Of a stretch of 64,000 bases of DNA, positions 41,457-54,880 are shown piece by piece (the first letter of the stretch is position 1; each line of letters opens with the position of its first letter). This DNA is from Acanthaster planci. Its lineage: Eukaryota; Echinodermata; Asteroidea; Valvatida; Acanthasteridae. A model generated the notes under the pieces. The model saw only the letters and a program-made list of their open reading frames with translations, was not told the origin of the DNA and did no database searches. The translations under genes and the position numbers were made by a program. Where the stretch lies: positions 138,912-202,911 of the forward strand of contig NW_019091468.1 in the NCBI RefSeq assembly GCF_001949145.1, given 5' to 3'.

Positions 41457-44400
41457 TACTACATTGAGATTAAAAGACAAAACTTAATACTTTCCAAAAC
41501 AAAGCAGTTAGGTATGCCAAGCTGGATGAAGGATTGGATACATTTTTGTCCCACCTTCCTATGGCAGCTAAATTTACATAATTTGCACGAATCAAAAATG
41601 ACAAAATTTAGAGCAAACTGGAATGCGGAGTTACGTGAAGTTGAACCGTTTTATCATGCGCATAAGTTGGTAGCGCTAATGTACACGTACCTTATGCGTG
41701 CATGCATCATAGACACATAACATTACGACGTAATAACATTTGGGAATGCTCTAGCGCTGGGGGCCCATGACAAATGGGAAGGCGATTTTAAGGAGACATA
41801 CTGGCGTTTGACACAAGAGTTAGTTATTTATGTACAAAATACGTACTTAATTTTCCACTTCAGCTTATTTAAGTACTAACGCTATGAGTTAAATTCATAT
41901 ATTTGTATTTTTGTCTCGTGTGCAAAAATGTTGTCGTAATATTGGTAAACTCGGCGCCTTAGCATTAAAGCAATTAATACTGCGGTGGCACCTGGCTTAT
42001 AGACAGGCGGCTTTAATTCTTCTTCAACAGGTAGAATCTTGTCACGCCGCTGACGCCCTTGTGCAACCGCGCCTCACGTTTCGGAACGCCTGCGTGTGTT
42101 TAAACCCGCAGAGCATGGAGACAAGGCAGTAACGGCGCCTTACTGGACGATTACATGGCATATACCACTTCACACCGCACCACGCGTAAACCACACTTCA
42201 TCCGAACTACACAGTGCCCAAACTATACAACACAATCATACCACTCAAACTGAACTCTCGAATAACGGCACCAATGGGTTGTAATTTCAGTGCATTCCGA
42301 GTAAATGTGCTTTTGTGTCCCCTTTAACTCAATTTTGGTTTTTCGTTGCGCCTGCCTAGCGATATTGGATTCTTTCCAGGATTTCATGCTAATGAAAGAG
42401 TGGACATCATTTCTCGACACCAATGTTTGAATGAATGAAGAAACAAAGGTTTGTGGCAAGCCCGAAGCAACATACACGCACTTTGGACCGGTATGTAGTC
42501 AAGCTGAGTGAACGTTTGACGTAGTCAGAATATTCCAGAACTGAACAACCACATAAAATTTGCCCATGGCACTAGCAAGATCGGATGTTTGACGTAATGC
42601 ATCGGAGAATCGCGTCCCTTGTCGTTGCTCTCTCCAGCAATTCCCATTTGGCTAACCGGAGATCAGCCCAAAGGACCGAGACCAGAGCGGAGATGCAGTC
42701 GTCACTATGTTTCCCAAAATGCTTTATACATCGCTGCTGTGACCTTTCGCGGTGAATGTGATGTCAAACATGGCAATGCTTTCAACTCCCAGGCACAAGT
42801 TTTAAAGGATGTGCGACACTGTACTGCCTGTGCTGGCGCTTTAAATGCAACGCTCGGAGACGCACAAAGTAATATGTACTATTTCTCGGGTCACTGCCGA
42901 AGTGAACTGAGTAATGTACTTGTAGAGAAAGTTTTCCTTTGCCATCAACAGATTGCACCACTAAGGTTGTGCGGATGTCGACGAGTAGCGAGCAATTGTC
43001 ACTGAAGCACTGAAGTAAACCTTACCCGGCATATCGTTTGTTAATATCCATTTGACACAGTTGTTCTGATTTATTTGGAGCTAATTTCCCTCACATATTG
43101 GCATATAGATCCTTGTCCTCTATATGGTGGAACTCACTCCACCTGGCATTCATTTATGCTACAATTCACACAGAGCTCCCCAAAAGGCCCATCGCCCGTG
43201 GTACATGGCATTGACTACTAAACAGTTTGGATTATCCCTGATCCCACGGCTTGTCATACGCCTGTGCAATGAATATCAGACTAATTACCCCTGGTGCGCC
43301 GAAAGTGAAATGGTATTGATTAGAAAGAGTGACAACCGAAACCTACCAAGACTGTAACTCGTGATATTCCTAAACATCGTTGATTTCATGACTTGTTACG
43401 ATTAGTAGATGTTGAAAACATTGTATTTGTTCAAAATGAAAGCAAATAAACTTTGTTCCGAACCTTACTGTGTGGTTGGAGTTTTTCGTATTTTTTTTTT
43501 TAAATCAAATTTCACGGACCTGTATATCAGTGGTACAGAACAAATATTAAGTGACTTTAATGTGTGGAATGGGAGTCCATATTCTACTCTGGACCACTCA
43601 GTATTTGAATAATTATTCTATTTTATACTTGCGTATAAAATATATCCCATTCACCTGTTACACAAATGTACAAAGCTATGATCTACATTCTCTGCTCTTT
43701 TTTTCTTTTGCGATGAATATCCAAACCGCACATTTAAAAATAATTAAATTGCGGCCGCATTTCAACCATACGATACATCCTCGTGCTTATGAGGCACACT
43801 GGTATAGTAGAAATAAACAGATGTAGGTAAATTTAAGTCATTTGCGCTATCTGTGCGCGGCTGCCTCAGAAATTCTCATTAGTATTCCATATGCCGCGGA
43901 GCTAGCCACAAAAACGCAAAAACGTTTTCTATTTTGTTATGCTAGAGAAGTTATTCTGGATAAACCAGTTTGTGCCAAATGGATTTTGTCGATTAAAAGG
44001 GGGAAATTCGATATGATTTGAGGATTATGCATGTGATCCCTTTTCGTTCATCCATTATGGATTTTTGTTCTTTAGGCTATGCTATTTGCTCCCGTAAATT
44101 TATTTTCTATTTTAGTCTCTTTTGTTGTTTTGTATATTCTGTGGCTAGAAGTGATAATTTAGGATTTTGATGGCTATGGTATTAAAGCAAAGGAGACAGT
44201 GCATTCCCACAACACTTCGAATGCACTCCAGCGGCCGACAGCAGGGTTTTAATTAAATTAATATTGCTGACCACGCTCGTATATACAATCCAAAACACTG
44301 AAGGCGACAATACAAGTGGCTAGAATGGATAACTCCCATTCCAATTAGCAGTCTGGTGCAGTCAAGCGTTGGTACTAAACAGTCGCATGGCAGCTTACCC

Positions 44401-44774
44401 GATGACGATCCATGATGATTTCTAATGTACATGTAATCTGGAATAAGACCCACTGCCCACTGCTCTGCATTATTAATTACTGACTTTTTTCAAGCGTTTT
44501 GGAGCCATAGTTGATATTCAAACAGCCATTTTTAAATCTATGCAAACAATTTTGCTTTATAACTGAATTATCGCCGCCACTGCTTGCCTTTAATACCGTC
44601 TTGCAAAAAGCATCTTCTGAAGCATGAAAGGAACACTAAGCTAAAGGAGGCGACATAAACTGCTCGAGGCCGAACACAGCTCCCGCGGACACTTTGATCA
44701 TGTTTGTTTCACACGGATTTGAGGGGTTTGAGGGATAAGAGAAACAGACATCATTTGGGCTTGGCATTCCGTTG

Positions 44775-44987
44775 AATAGACCGTATTCGCGGCGTCCCCA
44801 ATTTCAGTCGTATTCCTGGACGTGCAGAATCATTTTGATACCCGTAATGGGGTGGTACCAGGTGATTTTGGGGGTCAGAATGAAATCGTAGAATGTAGTC
44901 CTGGTTCTTTGAATTTAACGTTTTCAAATAAATACACTACGTTGGGGAATTTGACTTAAATTGGGGACGCCGTAAATACGGTCTATT
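44775..44987. mobile_element. MITE with AATAGACCGTATT ends
   Basis: The TIR reads AATAGACCGTATT then CGGCGTCCCCAATTT on the left and its inverted copy (AAATTGGGGACGCCG, then AATACGGTCTATT) on the right. About 210 bp, no coding capacity. Confidence 0.85.
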
Positions 44988-46987
44988 AGCAAAACCTTCC
45001 AAACGCGAGATTCGTCAATATTTCCACGAAATGACACGCAGCTCTAGAATGTCTTTGTTATCACACAGTCATTCCACTTCGTGAGAAACGGGCGCGAGTT
45101 ATGAAACTCCTGCACACTGTCTAGGTTTTCAAATACATCAAAGAGCTGCAGTAACTTTTTTTAGAGCATTTGCCAAGCTGTAACTCATAAAGCGACTTGC
45201 TATGAAGAGAAGCACAACGACGCGTGCATGGACGCTTGTCGCCTATGCCTGAAAAAATTGCACATTTAATCACCAGTGGGAATAATACCGGTAATGGAAA
45301 GGCGATAAAAAATTAATGCCTGAACAAATGAATATGTTGCTGTGCGTGGGCGCTGGCTTGTCATCTGATAAAGGCAAAGTCATCAAGACCATGAAATATT
45401 TCCCGTGTCAATGCTATGCACAGAAACCCAGCTTTCTATTGGGACCGTTTCTGATGAGCAGACAAACAAACTCAATGGCGAATGACATATTATTGACGAA
45501 AATGTTGACACTGAATATTATTACACTTTATTTAAGCCCCCTCCCCCCCTCAAAAAAGTCTCCGGTTGCAGGTCAGGAGCTGGTCAGCTCACTTTTTTTT
45601 TTACTGGAAATGATGCACGATAACGCCCGAGGTCCATCGCGACTGCATGCGCACGTAACTCCTCCCGCTGCCAACACCAACATATTCTTGCCCGTGCACT
45701 TTTACTGTTCAAAGAATTTTCAGCTTATACATGTACACAGACAAAGGACCACCTCGTTTACTTTGTCTGGTTCCCGGATGTAAATGCTGTTTAACGTGTG
45801 GACTGACATCTGCGTGTAACGAAACGCAAGAGTCTTTGTTGCTGCATGACTCACATGTACATTATGCGTGAATACATGTCAACGACAAACATGGCGGTGC
45901 TCTACGGTGGTCTATAAGTGCCCTGCGTGACTGCAAGGTATATCTCTATAACAAATGTGTAATACAGAAATGGCGTCACCTGAAAAGAGTGCCCGAGTAA
46001 ATGTACGGGGAACTACAGGGACTCCTTTACTGTACATACTACTCAACGTTACCCCATCAAAAACACGTTAAAATTACGTAGTAGCAGGATTCCAGTCGAT
46101 TAAGTACGTTTGGCAGCTTTTGGGCATCGTTTATACCAAATAAAAACTTTTTTGCAGATGTGCAAGTCTACGGTGACACACGCGCTGACCAGAAACAGGA
46201 GAATTTTGGGGGATAATAGAAAGGTTTTTTGTTTGGATGTTTCACCGTTCACATAGAAATTTAACAGATTCTGAGGAGAATGTAAGAGTTGTCAGCTGTT
46301 GGCATATCGCTAAGACAAGTTGGTAAATGAGTATCAATTTAGTGAGCAATAATTCCCATTTTTGAGCCAGAAAATAGAAAAGGTAGACACAAAGATATCA
46401 TAAAATAAAGCACCGAAATTTGCCACGCGCAGTTGATATAAAGGTTTTCAGTGGGAAGGGTTTGGTTCACTGTCGAAGCTAACCAGTGAACAGCCGAATG
46501 ACTTAACCTGTCGTTTTAACAAATAAACCGTCAGTAACCCCATCCTATTTTATTCAGTTCATGTATACCAATAAGACACACTGCTCTGATTCTGAGCGCC
46601 ACCCCTCATAACTAATTAACTGATAACAGTGTCACCAAAAAATAAAAAGTAAAAACTTTACTCTTTGACCCACGACACTTAGTTTGAAAGAATCAAGCAG
46701 CGTTCCCTCTAAAAAAAGCTCATGCAAAATCTGAAGATGACAGATCGACAGTGTGCAAGCAAATTTATATACATCACATAATCAAACGTCGACTGAAACT
46801 GTAGAGCGAGGTATTTAGTCAGAAAACAACAGATGAATTGAGCGAATAATAAGTTTCGATGGCGCAAACTATACCTTCGGCAAGAAAGTCCCAAGATTAA
46901 TCGTAACTTTAATTGTGAATGACGTGTCTTTATTAAAATTCTTGCGGAACACTTGCTGATCTTTCTTACGGGTGAGACTAGAGGCTG

Positions 46988-47057
46988 AAAATCCCTCGGT
47001 GTCGTACTGGTAAGGGGATCTCGCGCCGCACAGTTACGAGGATTTTATAGCCTCTGA
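46988..47057. repeat. Imperfect inverted repeat
   Basis: AGAGGCTGAAAATCCCTCG and CGAGGATTTTATAGCCTC face each other across a GC-rich loop. Confidence 0.4.
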
Positions 47058-47569
47058 CCGGCGCCCGACAGTTGAGTCACACCGTCATGCTTCAGAGTTT
47101 ATTATTAATATTTATTTGGCCAGAACAATAGACGTGGCAGGACAATAAAGAACAATTGGTACAGTACAAAACAGATCGGTACTCCCAGATGAACCAGGGA
47201 CAGCAAAAGCAATAAAATGACTGTGATCCGTAGACCTGCTGCCCCACGTCTGGTTGTGGATCAGTAAAAAACATAGATTTACTGAAGTAAAACGTTTGAC
47301 TATTTAAAATAAGTAAGAGATCAGAATGCGACACATATTTCAGCACGTGATACAGACATAAAAACAGAAAATCATACTTACAAATTGCAAGGGAAAGGTA
47401 ATATTAAAAAGGGAAATGCAAGATAAAAATGGTGATATGAATAGAGAACAAAAAACAAATTAAAATTGATAAAAATGTGTAAGTATAACGGACAGATTCA
47501 TGTGCAATTACACCTAAAAACATTAGTGTGGAGAAAAAAGGAATAAGAAAATTAAAAACGGCACACTTT

Positions 47570-48926
47570 AGAGTACATTAAACCCAGCAACAGCCTCCTC
47601 GTATTTCAGCGATCCCCAAAAAGAGGATAAGGAGCAAGTAATTACTGAATTGCGGAATTCTGTTGGCAAGGCTGGCCAAATCTTTGGAAACATATTTAAA
47701 CGTTGAAGCAGTATCATATCTGTGGTTAACGGCGATGTTCCTATTGACCGATTCACACTGGACTGTATTAAACAGGCACTTGACAACAAATGAGATTGTG
47801 AAACAATTACGGCGACATGCTAAAGAAGACCATTTCAAAGCCTTAAGTCGATCAGAGTATGACATTTCACCAACTCGTTGACCTAGGATAAATCAGATCG
47901 CACACTTCTGAACACACTCAAAAGCTTCTATCTGCATGTTAGTGCTAGGGAGCCAAACAGGTACTACTTACTCCAACAGGGGAAGAACTAGGCTCTTATA
48001 CAAACATAATTTGGCGGGAAGAGAAGAATTAAAAGCAACAGACTTAATTAGTCCGAGCATTCTGTTCTCATGGGAAACGACATTCTTAACGTGATCATTT
48101 AAACAGGGAACTCAAAGTAACACCGAGTACCAGTGACTGACAGTTGAGAACGACCAAGAGTTTAAGCAGGCAAACACAGTAGTAGCCTGCATCGTCTTTG
48201 ATTTGGTAGCATTAAAACGTCATTCCATTGTCAATACTCCACTCATACGGTTTGTGTAGGTCACGTGGTAGAACAGTAACGTCAGAATCAGGTTTAATTG
48301 GGTGGAACATCAAGACATCATCAGCAAATAAGACAAAATGAATAGATTGGAGATTGGGGGTCCAAGTACACTCCCCTGTGGAACACCTGACGAGACACAG
48401 GCCCATTCAGATGCTTCCCCAAGAAAGCGTACCCTTTGTTGACGGCCGACCAGAAAATCTTCAATCCGTTTCAAAAGGCAACCCCTAATGTTGAACCTTA
48501 CAGCAAGTTTGGTAGGCAAATAATGGTGAGGCTTTCGATAAAACACTTTGGACAACATCTATCCTAGGTGGACTTCGTAAGCCTCGGCTTTTTCCCAGCA
48601 TCCTTCGTTTATTGTATATGAATTAACATCATACTAATATTGTTGATCTTGTTACTCTTAATATATTTTCATTATTCATCTACCTGCAATGTTAACTAAG
48701 AAGTGAAATAAACCAAACCAGACTTCACTGATTCAGAAGGGAAGCCCAAGCATGGTGAACATTCAAAAGCTGGATTACACATGACCTGTGTTTTTTTCAT
48801 GATGAGATGTTTCAGTTCGTCGTCAATCCACGGGTAATTTTTCTTCACACGTCTTCTGGATGATGGTAAGGCATCCTTGACAGCAGCGTCCACAAGACCT
48901 ATGCTTGCGTTGCGGCGCTTGCTCAT
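47570..48926 (-). mobile_element. LINE ORF2 remnant: linker, reverse transcriptase, C-terminus
   Basis: Decayed non-LTR retrotransposon on the minus strand. The EN-RT linker has YPWIDDELKHLIMKK (48820 region). RT block: LLKRIEDFLVGRQQRVR, SSGVPQGSVLGPPISNLF (the GVPQGSxLGP motif) and, after a frameshift, FVLFADDVLMF (catalytic ADD). The C-terminal part has QRVGEMSYSDRLKALKWSSL and ISFVVKCLFN. Deletions and stops separate the pieces. The 3' flank (47090-47560) is A-rich but without a clear poly(A) tail. Confidence 0.82.
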
Positions 48927-48929
48927 ACT

Positions 48930-50306
48930 GCACTCTGGTAGTCAAGTCAATCACGCGTTCCTGAACATTGCATGTCCCCCTTAAGCCATCAAGACGTGGG
49001 TGTTGGTTCTAAGCTCAAATAAACGATGGCAAAAGCAGTACTTTGCATAGTTCCATCTCTTCTATTATACTTGTGACTGAACGTACGTCAGGACAAGTGA
49101 GAACTTGTGATAGACAAGACACTTCAGGTAAAAGTGTATTTCATGCTATGATTTTTGGTTAATGAACACGCGTTTGTGAATAAACACACCTCCGATCCCT
49201 CACAGAGAAGTGGAAGTCATTGCAGCCTTGGCCGTTTTTACGACCTATGATACCTACAGAAAAGAAACCTTAAAACCTACAAAATAATTTGCTTCGCGGA
49301 GCTTGGTGTTGATATATTACAGAACGGTTTGCAATCTAATAAGCTGCATTTCTAAGGGAGATGGTGGTCTCAACGGCACTATCCTCGCGTGACGATAAAT
49401 CAAAGCCTATATAACACACAAATTGCATTTCGTCCACCAGTTCCATCGAAAATGCTTAACGGGGAGCGAAAGAAGTAGGGCAAGTGGCTTACTGTACCTT
49501 AAGAGGATAACAGCAAAGCCTCGTTTCTTCCGAATTATGCTTCACATTAGGTGCGAGGGTTTTTATATTTTACAAGACATTTTGCTTGTCACTCTTTAAG
49601 ATTGACGACAATTCCCTGAGGTGTAAACTAGCTGGGCGTGCCGGCGAAAGTGGAAGTGTAAGAAGTATTGTTGAATACAGAGAGAAGCGTGTAGTTTGCA
49701 ACTAGCACGAGGTGGTAAAATGAACTTCCCTCGGATTTAATTTTTTTTTCTGAGCAATCGCTGGCCCCATTGACATAGCAGGACGGACAAGGAGATGCCG
49801 AGGCGAAAAAATGAGAGGTTCGTTTTTCTGTGTGTCGGTTTTCTGTTTACTTTGTTCTACGGTATGGGAGAAATTGGGTCCAAAGCCCTCATTTCAACCT
49901 AACACAATGCGTCGGCCAAAAAAGACAAAAATCCTCGACCCCATCTCTGAAAATGTTGGCGTAGTCCACCCCAACTAGCACGGTGCTGTCGTAATAGACA
50001 AATCCATTAAGACTCGTTCCCTTTTTGCTGCAAAGGGGTACAGCTTCGTGATTAATGCCTTGCATGCGAGCTCAAAAGTCCAACGAGCATGCCCAAGCGT
50101 ATGACGTGCACGACCGATACATGCAGATTAGTGCATTGCCGAGGAGTACGTGTTAATTAGCCAGTATAATGTATGTCAAAAAGGTAAGGTCAACCGAGAG
50201 AAGACGCCCACATGTGGATTTATGGCCGCGATGATGGAGGGTACCTCGCGCGCGTACTGACGTTCCCGAATGACCTCGTTGAAGGCATGCACTGAAGGCG
50301 ATGCTT
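48930..50306. other. No gene recognised
   Basis: Short frames only, no repeats of note. Confidence 0.45.
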
Positions 50307-50670
50307 AGGGCTGGTTCATACTCGCTGCGCTTGCACACACGCAGCGCGTGATGTGAACCCTGCGTTTGACGTTCATAGTACTTTCATGTTTTCTCAAGTC
50401 TCGGCTGCGTCTGCTTATCAGACAAAAGTTTGAAAACTTCACTTTGTCAGAGTACGCATACATTTGGTGCGTACGCACTATCATTTGGTGCGTACGCACT
50501 ATCATTTGGTGCGTACGCACTATCATTTGGTGCGTACGTACTATCCATTATTTTCCCAAACTGTGCGCATTTTCATTACACACTGCGCTTTCGTTCACGC
50601 ACTGCCGACACCTTATAATAGGCCTTCGCGCTGCGTACACAGTGAATACACAGCAAGTATGAATCGGCCT
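50307..50670 (+). mobile_element. MITE, GGTTCATACTT family, with palindromic array
   Basis: The left end GGGCTGGTTCATACTCGCTGCG and the right end CGCTGCGTACACAG...GCAAGTATGAATCGGCC are inverted copies. The interior holds four 21-bp units (see 50461). Rich in TGCG/CGCA words. Confidence 0.6.
50461..50544 (+). repeat. Four 21-bp palindromic tandem units
   Basis: CATTTGGTGCGTACGCACTAT starts at 50461, 50482, 50503 and 50524. Each unit contains the perfect 12-bp palindrome GTGCGTACGCAC; the last unit has one change (GTACGTAC). Period 21 keeps the frame open on both strands. Confidence 0.95.
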
Positions 50671-53600
50671 TTACTGGATGGACAGTGGGCATTTTCCAAC
50701 TGCGTAGTGGCCCAGTGTTTGGATTTTCTACGACTACCTAACAGAAGAACAAAAGGCAATAACAAAACGGTATCGACGGCGTTTGTGACAACCGGCAGGC
50801 GCGCGATGTCAGAAAACTGCCGTTTTGCGCGCAGCTTGGCATAGCAAGGAAAGTATCTACTCAAGAAAAACAGATTACCAGCCAAAATTTCACACAATGT
50901 TGTGTGACTGTTTTCTAGCTGGTTTTTCTCCCCATAGCGCATGATTTGGCTCAGAAGCATCTTTGTTCAGCATCTTTATGAAACCGGGCACTAATCTGGT
51001 TAAACATCCTCGAAGCGAAACCATGAATTTTCTATCGCACCTGTATTTCTCTGTCAGGAATATTTGTGTCAGGTTTAGAACAGTCACCGGAGTGATTCTT
51101 TTGACAGCCCATTGTAAAAGGGCCGTATACCTGTAAGAAAATACCGCAGAAGTCCTACCCGGCCAGATTAAGCTTCAGCAGGACTGTAATAACGCGCCGG
51201 TAATCGATATGTTCACGTAAGGTCCATTTCACAGGTAGTGTCTAAGTGCATTTCTCAAGTGTTTTTCGCATTACCACATCCAGGTGCGGGAGAACCTCGT
51301 CGATCGAAGCATGCCAATTTGTTTTAAGCTTGTCGCTTTGAGACTTCAGCTGAAGTAATATTTCGATCTGTAGGTGAATAGTGGGTGACCCGTGGAGCGA
51401 AATGGAATCCGGGAAATTCTGATAACTGCATGGATCATCTTTACCTGACAAAATTCGCTATAGTCATAACAAATGGTTTTTTTGAAGGCAAACGTTATAA
51501 AGCATGTGTCTCGTAACAAAAACTCTGCTGACAGTTGACTTAACGTAAGCAAATTGGAGCAGTCTTATTCACCTTCTTTGCTTGCCGAGCAAACGGGCAG
51601 GTTTCATACAGCAAGGGAGCTAATTCTTCTCCAGTCGCGAGTAAAGTCGATTTCACACTGTTATCCCACCTACTGCCTGTTTTCAAATCAAGACAGGGTC
51701 ACCGTGGGAAGATTCAGGTGTGATGCATGACAGGTTGGTTAAAGATTGCTGTTCACGCGCAATCGTGGTGCCCTTTCTTCCTTGCAGGTCGGTTCTGTAC
51801 TAGGGTTTGACTTTATGACGTGTTCAACCACAGGACCTGTGTTAAAATCATTTTTAGATTAGTAAATTGGTAAAGAGGTTGCCAAAGTCTTGGGTTGCGA
51901 CCCTCGTCCAACACAGGAATTCTAGATATCTCCACGGGGTTTTAACTTCACAAAAAAATGAAACATTAAGTGCTATTTATTTATGCTATTTATTTTCCAA
52001 TGGTGACAAAAGGTCAGAAACGATTGAACGCAAACGCATGTTGCAGAGCAGCAAGCATTTGATTAAAATTAATAAAGAAATACTATTTCCCCCGTAATTT
52101 TTCAGGGTCCGTGTCATTCAGCGTCCAATTTTATTAAGAAAAGTGTTATTTCGAAGTAATTCCTTGTATAATTTCACGTAGAAGCCAACGAAAAGAAGCG
52201 ATCCTTGAAGGTGGATCCAGATGATCACTCACTGAATTCATTGAAATACTGCAGTGCAATGGGAACATGCAAGGCCATGGCTCCCCCGTCCGTTTGTTTT
52301 CCTGTATTTTTATAAACCGAGATCCGCCCATCCTCTGAGCGTAAATCAAGTTTGCTAGTAGCAGGGCGTCTCAAGGACAATCGCGTGACTGTTTGCTCTT
52401 GTACGAGAAATCCTTGTTGACGGCTTGCGTCGTGATGACCGTGCAGGAATCTCAAACCTACCGTATATTCAAATGTTCAGCCTCCTTTCCGGATGCCCTT
52501 GCAGTGTAGACAATGGGGCTGTATTTGAGTCGGTAGGTCAGGAAGCTGGAACACACAAAAAAATCTAATTAGGAGACGCTGTTTTACGAACTTAATGGGA
52601 AAATAGACGGATGTTTTATTGCTCATTTCAAGCAAAAAGGTTATCCCTTTTCACCAGGGACACGTACAGTTAAGCACTCAAGCGCATCAGCCGGAGAAGC
52701 ATGATATCTGTCATAATCTGCATGTCGTGGCCTTTATTCGCTCTTTTCCGCCAAACTGCCTCAGTGCCCTCCAACCAACCTCGTTCTTCCACCTTCGACA
52801 GCTACTGGAAACGAACACGTATCCCAATCCTGGGAAAACCTGCACACGACCAATGAAACAAGAAGGCGTTGAAGAGTTTTCTTCCCTGCTTGTGAATATA
52901 ACCGTTGTTTGACTTCACTATAGGCCTACCGGTTAAACACTTCATGACAAATTTCGGCTTCAGTTCAACTGGCCATTGCAAACACTGTAGGGCTGTCCAC
53001 TATGTACGTTAACAACTGAATAAATGAAAGCGTGATAAAATTTCTTAGCGCAGGCCGTTCCCGTAGGTGCAAGAACACATTGGTAATTGAGCGTAGCTGA
53101 GATGACTCGCTGGGACAAGCTGGTGGAAACCCTAAAATTGGACGCATCGTTCGAGCAAAAAAATAAGGAACCCTGAAAGAAAAACTGCCTCTCTCGGTTA
53201 AGTTCCCAAAGCCGAAGTCCATTGGTTTGGACAGGCAAGGGCAGAGGAAACCTGGACAAATATTTTTCTTCCATGGAAAATGCGATTAGTTGGGGCCATG
53301 GTTACCGCTCACTTCAGCTTCTGTTTGGCTTCGGATGAAATTCTGTCTGGACAGGGATTTCCTTTCTAGTTCTTCCTTGTCTTCATGAAAAGGACAAAAT
53401 TCCAATGCAAGATGTAAACTAACAAAGAATGACAACGTTTTTGATTTTGTCTGTTTTATTTCTTATTTGCTTAGCTTTTTCCTAACCTACTGATTGAGTA
53501 ATTAGTATTCAGATTCAAGTCATGAATAATTTTACATTCCTTGCACTTTCAACAGAGACTGAGGAATTGGAACAATTTGACAAAAAAACAGAAAACATAA

Positions 53601-53765
53601 TTCTTGGTGCGCGATTCTTTTTCATTACAGTGCGTCAGGGAAACATGCTTTTATTTGTTTATAGAGGGTGGTGAACTGTATCGTATTGGGATCGTAAACT
53701 ATCATTTTCCCCTTTTAATTGGAATTGTTTTGAGAATAGGGCATACAGTGTCCCCCTTTCAGTTG
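50671..53765. other. No gene recognised
   Basis: Short overlapping frames on both strands; none carries a domain. Confidence 0.45.
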
Positions 53766-53958
53766 GACCTGCTAGTGATGTTAAGTAAGTGGTAAGTTAA
53801 GCTTGTTGATCCTGTGCTCGTGGGTGTGGTTTTCTTGTGACAGTTGTTCTTGTTCTTCATGTATTTTGTTGATGGTGCTACTGCGGTCGTCGTCCTTGTC
53901 ATCGTCGTCGCTTTCCCCATTGTCATCTGCGTTGTCGTTGACAACGATGGCTGATCGA
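53766..53958 (-). CDS. Candidate low-complexity exon (Asp-rich or Thr-rich by frame)
   Basis: The acceptor TTATCCTGCAG| is followed by GAC-rich sequence open in two frames. One gives an acidic run (DNADDNGESDDDDKDDD) then a Glu/Gln/His helix (INKIHEEQEQLSQENH). The other gives a Thr-rich mucin-like run (LSTTTQMTMGKATTMTRTTT). Both end at stops within 200 nt. The acidic-plus-helix reading looks more protein-like, but triplet repeats can create such frames by chance. Confidence 0.3.
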
Positions 53959-54445
53959 CTGCAGGATAATGTGCATAGGATGTCGACCGTGACGTCGAAA
54001 AGCAGTAATGTATAAAATAGCAGCGTTAATCCCAGCTGTGCCGATTCGCTAAATCGGCGTGTTTAGAGTGTTACTGGTTACATTTGGACTAATTTCAGTG
54101 AAGAACATTTTCATTAAGTAAAGGTGTTCGAGAGCTTTCTCGACACAGTTCTTACAAAGAATCCCGATCTTGAGACACAATAAGTGTTGCACTCGAGTTA
54201 TAGCAAGCCTCAGCTAGCAGGTTAATGAGGCCGTAATTTAGTGTTTGTGTCAGCGCAGACACGATAATCGGGTGACGTTATTTAAATCTATAATCCCACA
54301 GTCCAACATATTTACATATTTTTCTTTTCTTCGCTGCCAATGCATGCACAAAGATCGTGAGTCTTTTTAGTAGTCCAGTGCTGGGGGGGGGTTAAATTTT
54401 TACAATATATACTTTGATGAGTTGACTTGCAAGCAAGGTCAAAGT

Positions 54446-54880
54446 TTATAATTTTTCAACACTTATTGAAGTATTCCCACGGTCAGACGAAGGGATAAAT
54501 CCTAAAGTACAAACTTTTGTAAAATGTATCATATTTCGCATGCCAATTAAATCTGCCACTCATGAAAACTACAGTGATGCACTTTGTGTGATTTGCGGAA
54601 GACACAGAGAGCATGATATTTTTTATCATCACTTAATAATATAATAAATATTTAATTCTTAAATACTCTGTGGAATTTTTTTCCAGTTCAGGTTCAGTGT
54701 CAAAATATTTATTATTTCCCTGTGTCTCCCGCAAATCCCACAAAGTGCATAATTAGTTTCCATGAGTGGCAGATTTAATTGATATGAGAAATACGGTACA
54801 GTTTACAAAGTTTGCACTTTGGGATTCATCCCTTCGTCTGACTGTGGAAATACTTCAACAAGTTTTTGTTCAATTGATTT
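54446..54880. mobile_element. Long fold-back repeat, arms about 180 bp
   Basis: Left arm 54446-54640 and right arm 54700-54880 are inverted copies with scattered mismatches, sharing GAAGTATT.CCAC.GTCAGACGA, AATTAAATCTGCCACTCATG and ATTTGCGG.AGACACAG. The loop is A/T-rich. A transcript would form a long hairpin. Confidence 0.85.

Larger units (their letters stand above)
39650..47560. other. No gene recognised; MITEs at 41292 and 44775
   Basis: AT-rich and repeat-derived. The longest frames (42619-43005 plus, 128 codons; 45316-45783 plus, 155 codons) show no domain or splice-site support, and the second runs through homopolymer tracts. Confidence 0.45.

Noticed and set aside
45316-45783. 155-residue plus-strand frame
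   Set aside because: Runs through C8 and T11-type homopolymers and has no domain; treated as chance.
48110-48926. LINE RT frames as host genes
   Set aside because: GVPQGSVLGP and FADD motifs with frameshifts identify a dead retrotransposon.
50366-50844. Repeat peptides FGAYALS and VRTHYHL
   Set aside because: Come from the 21-bp palindromic array; they occur on both strands.
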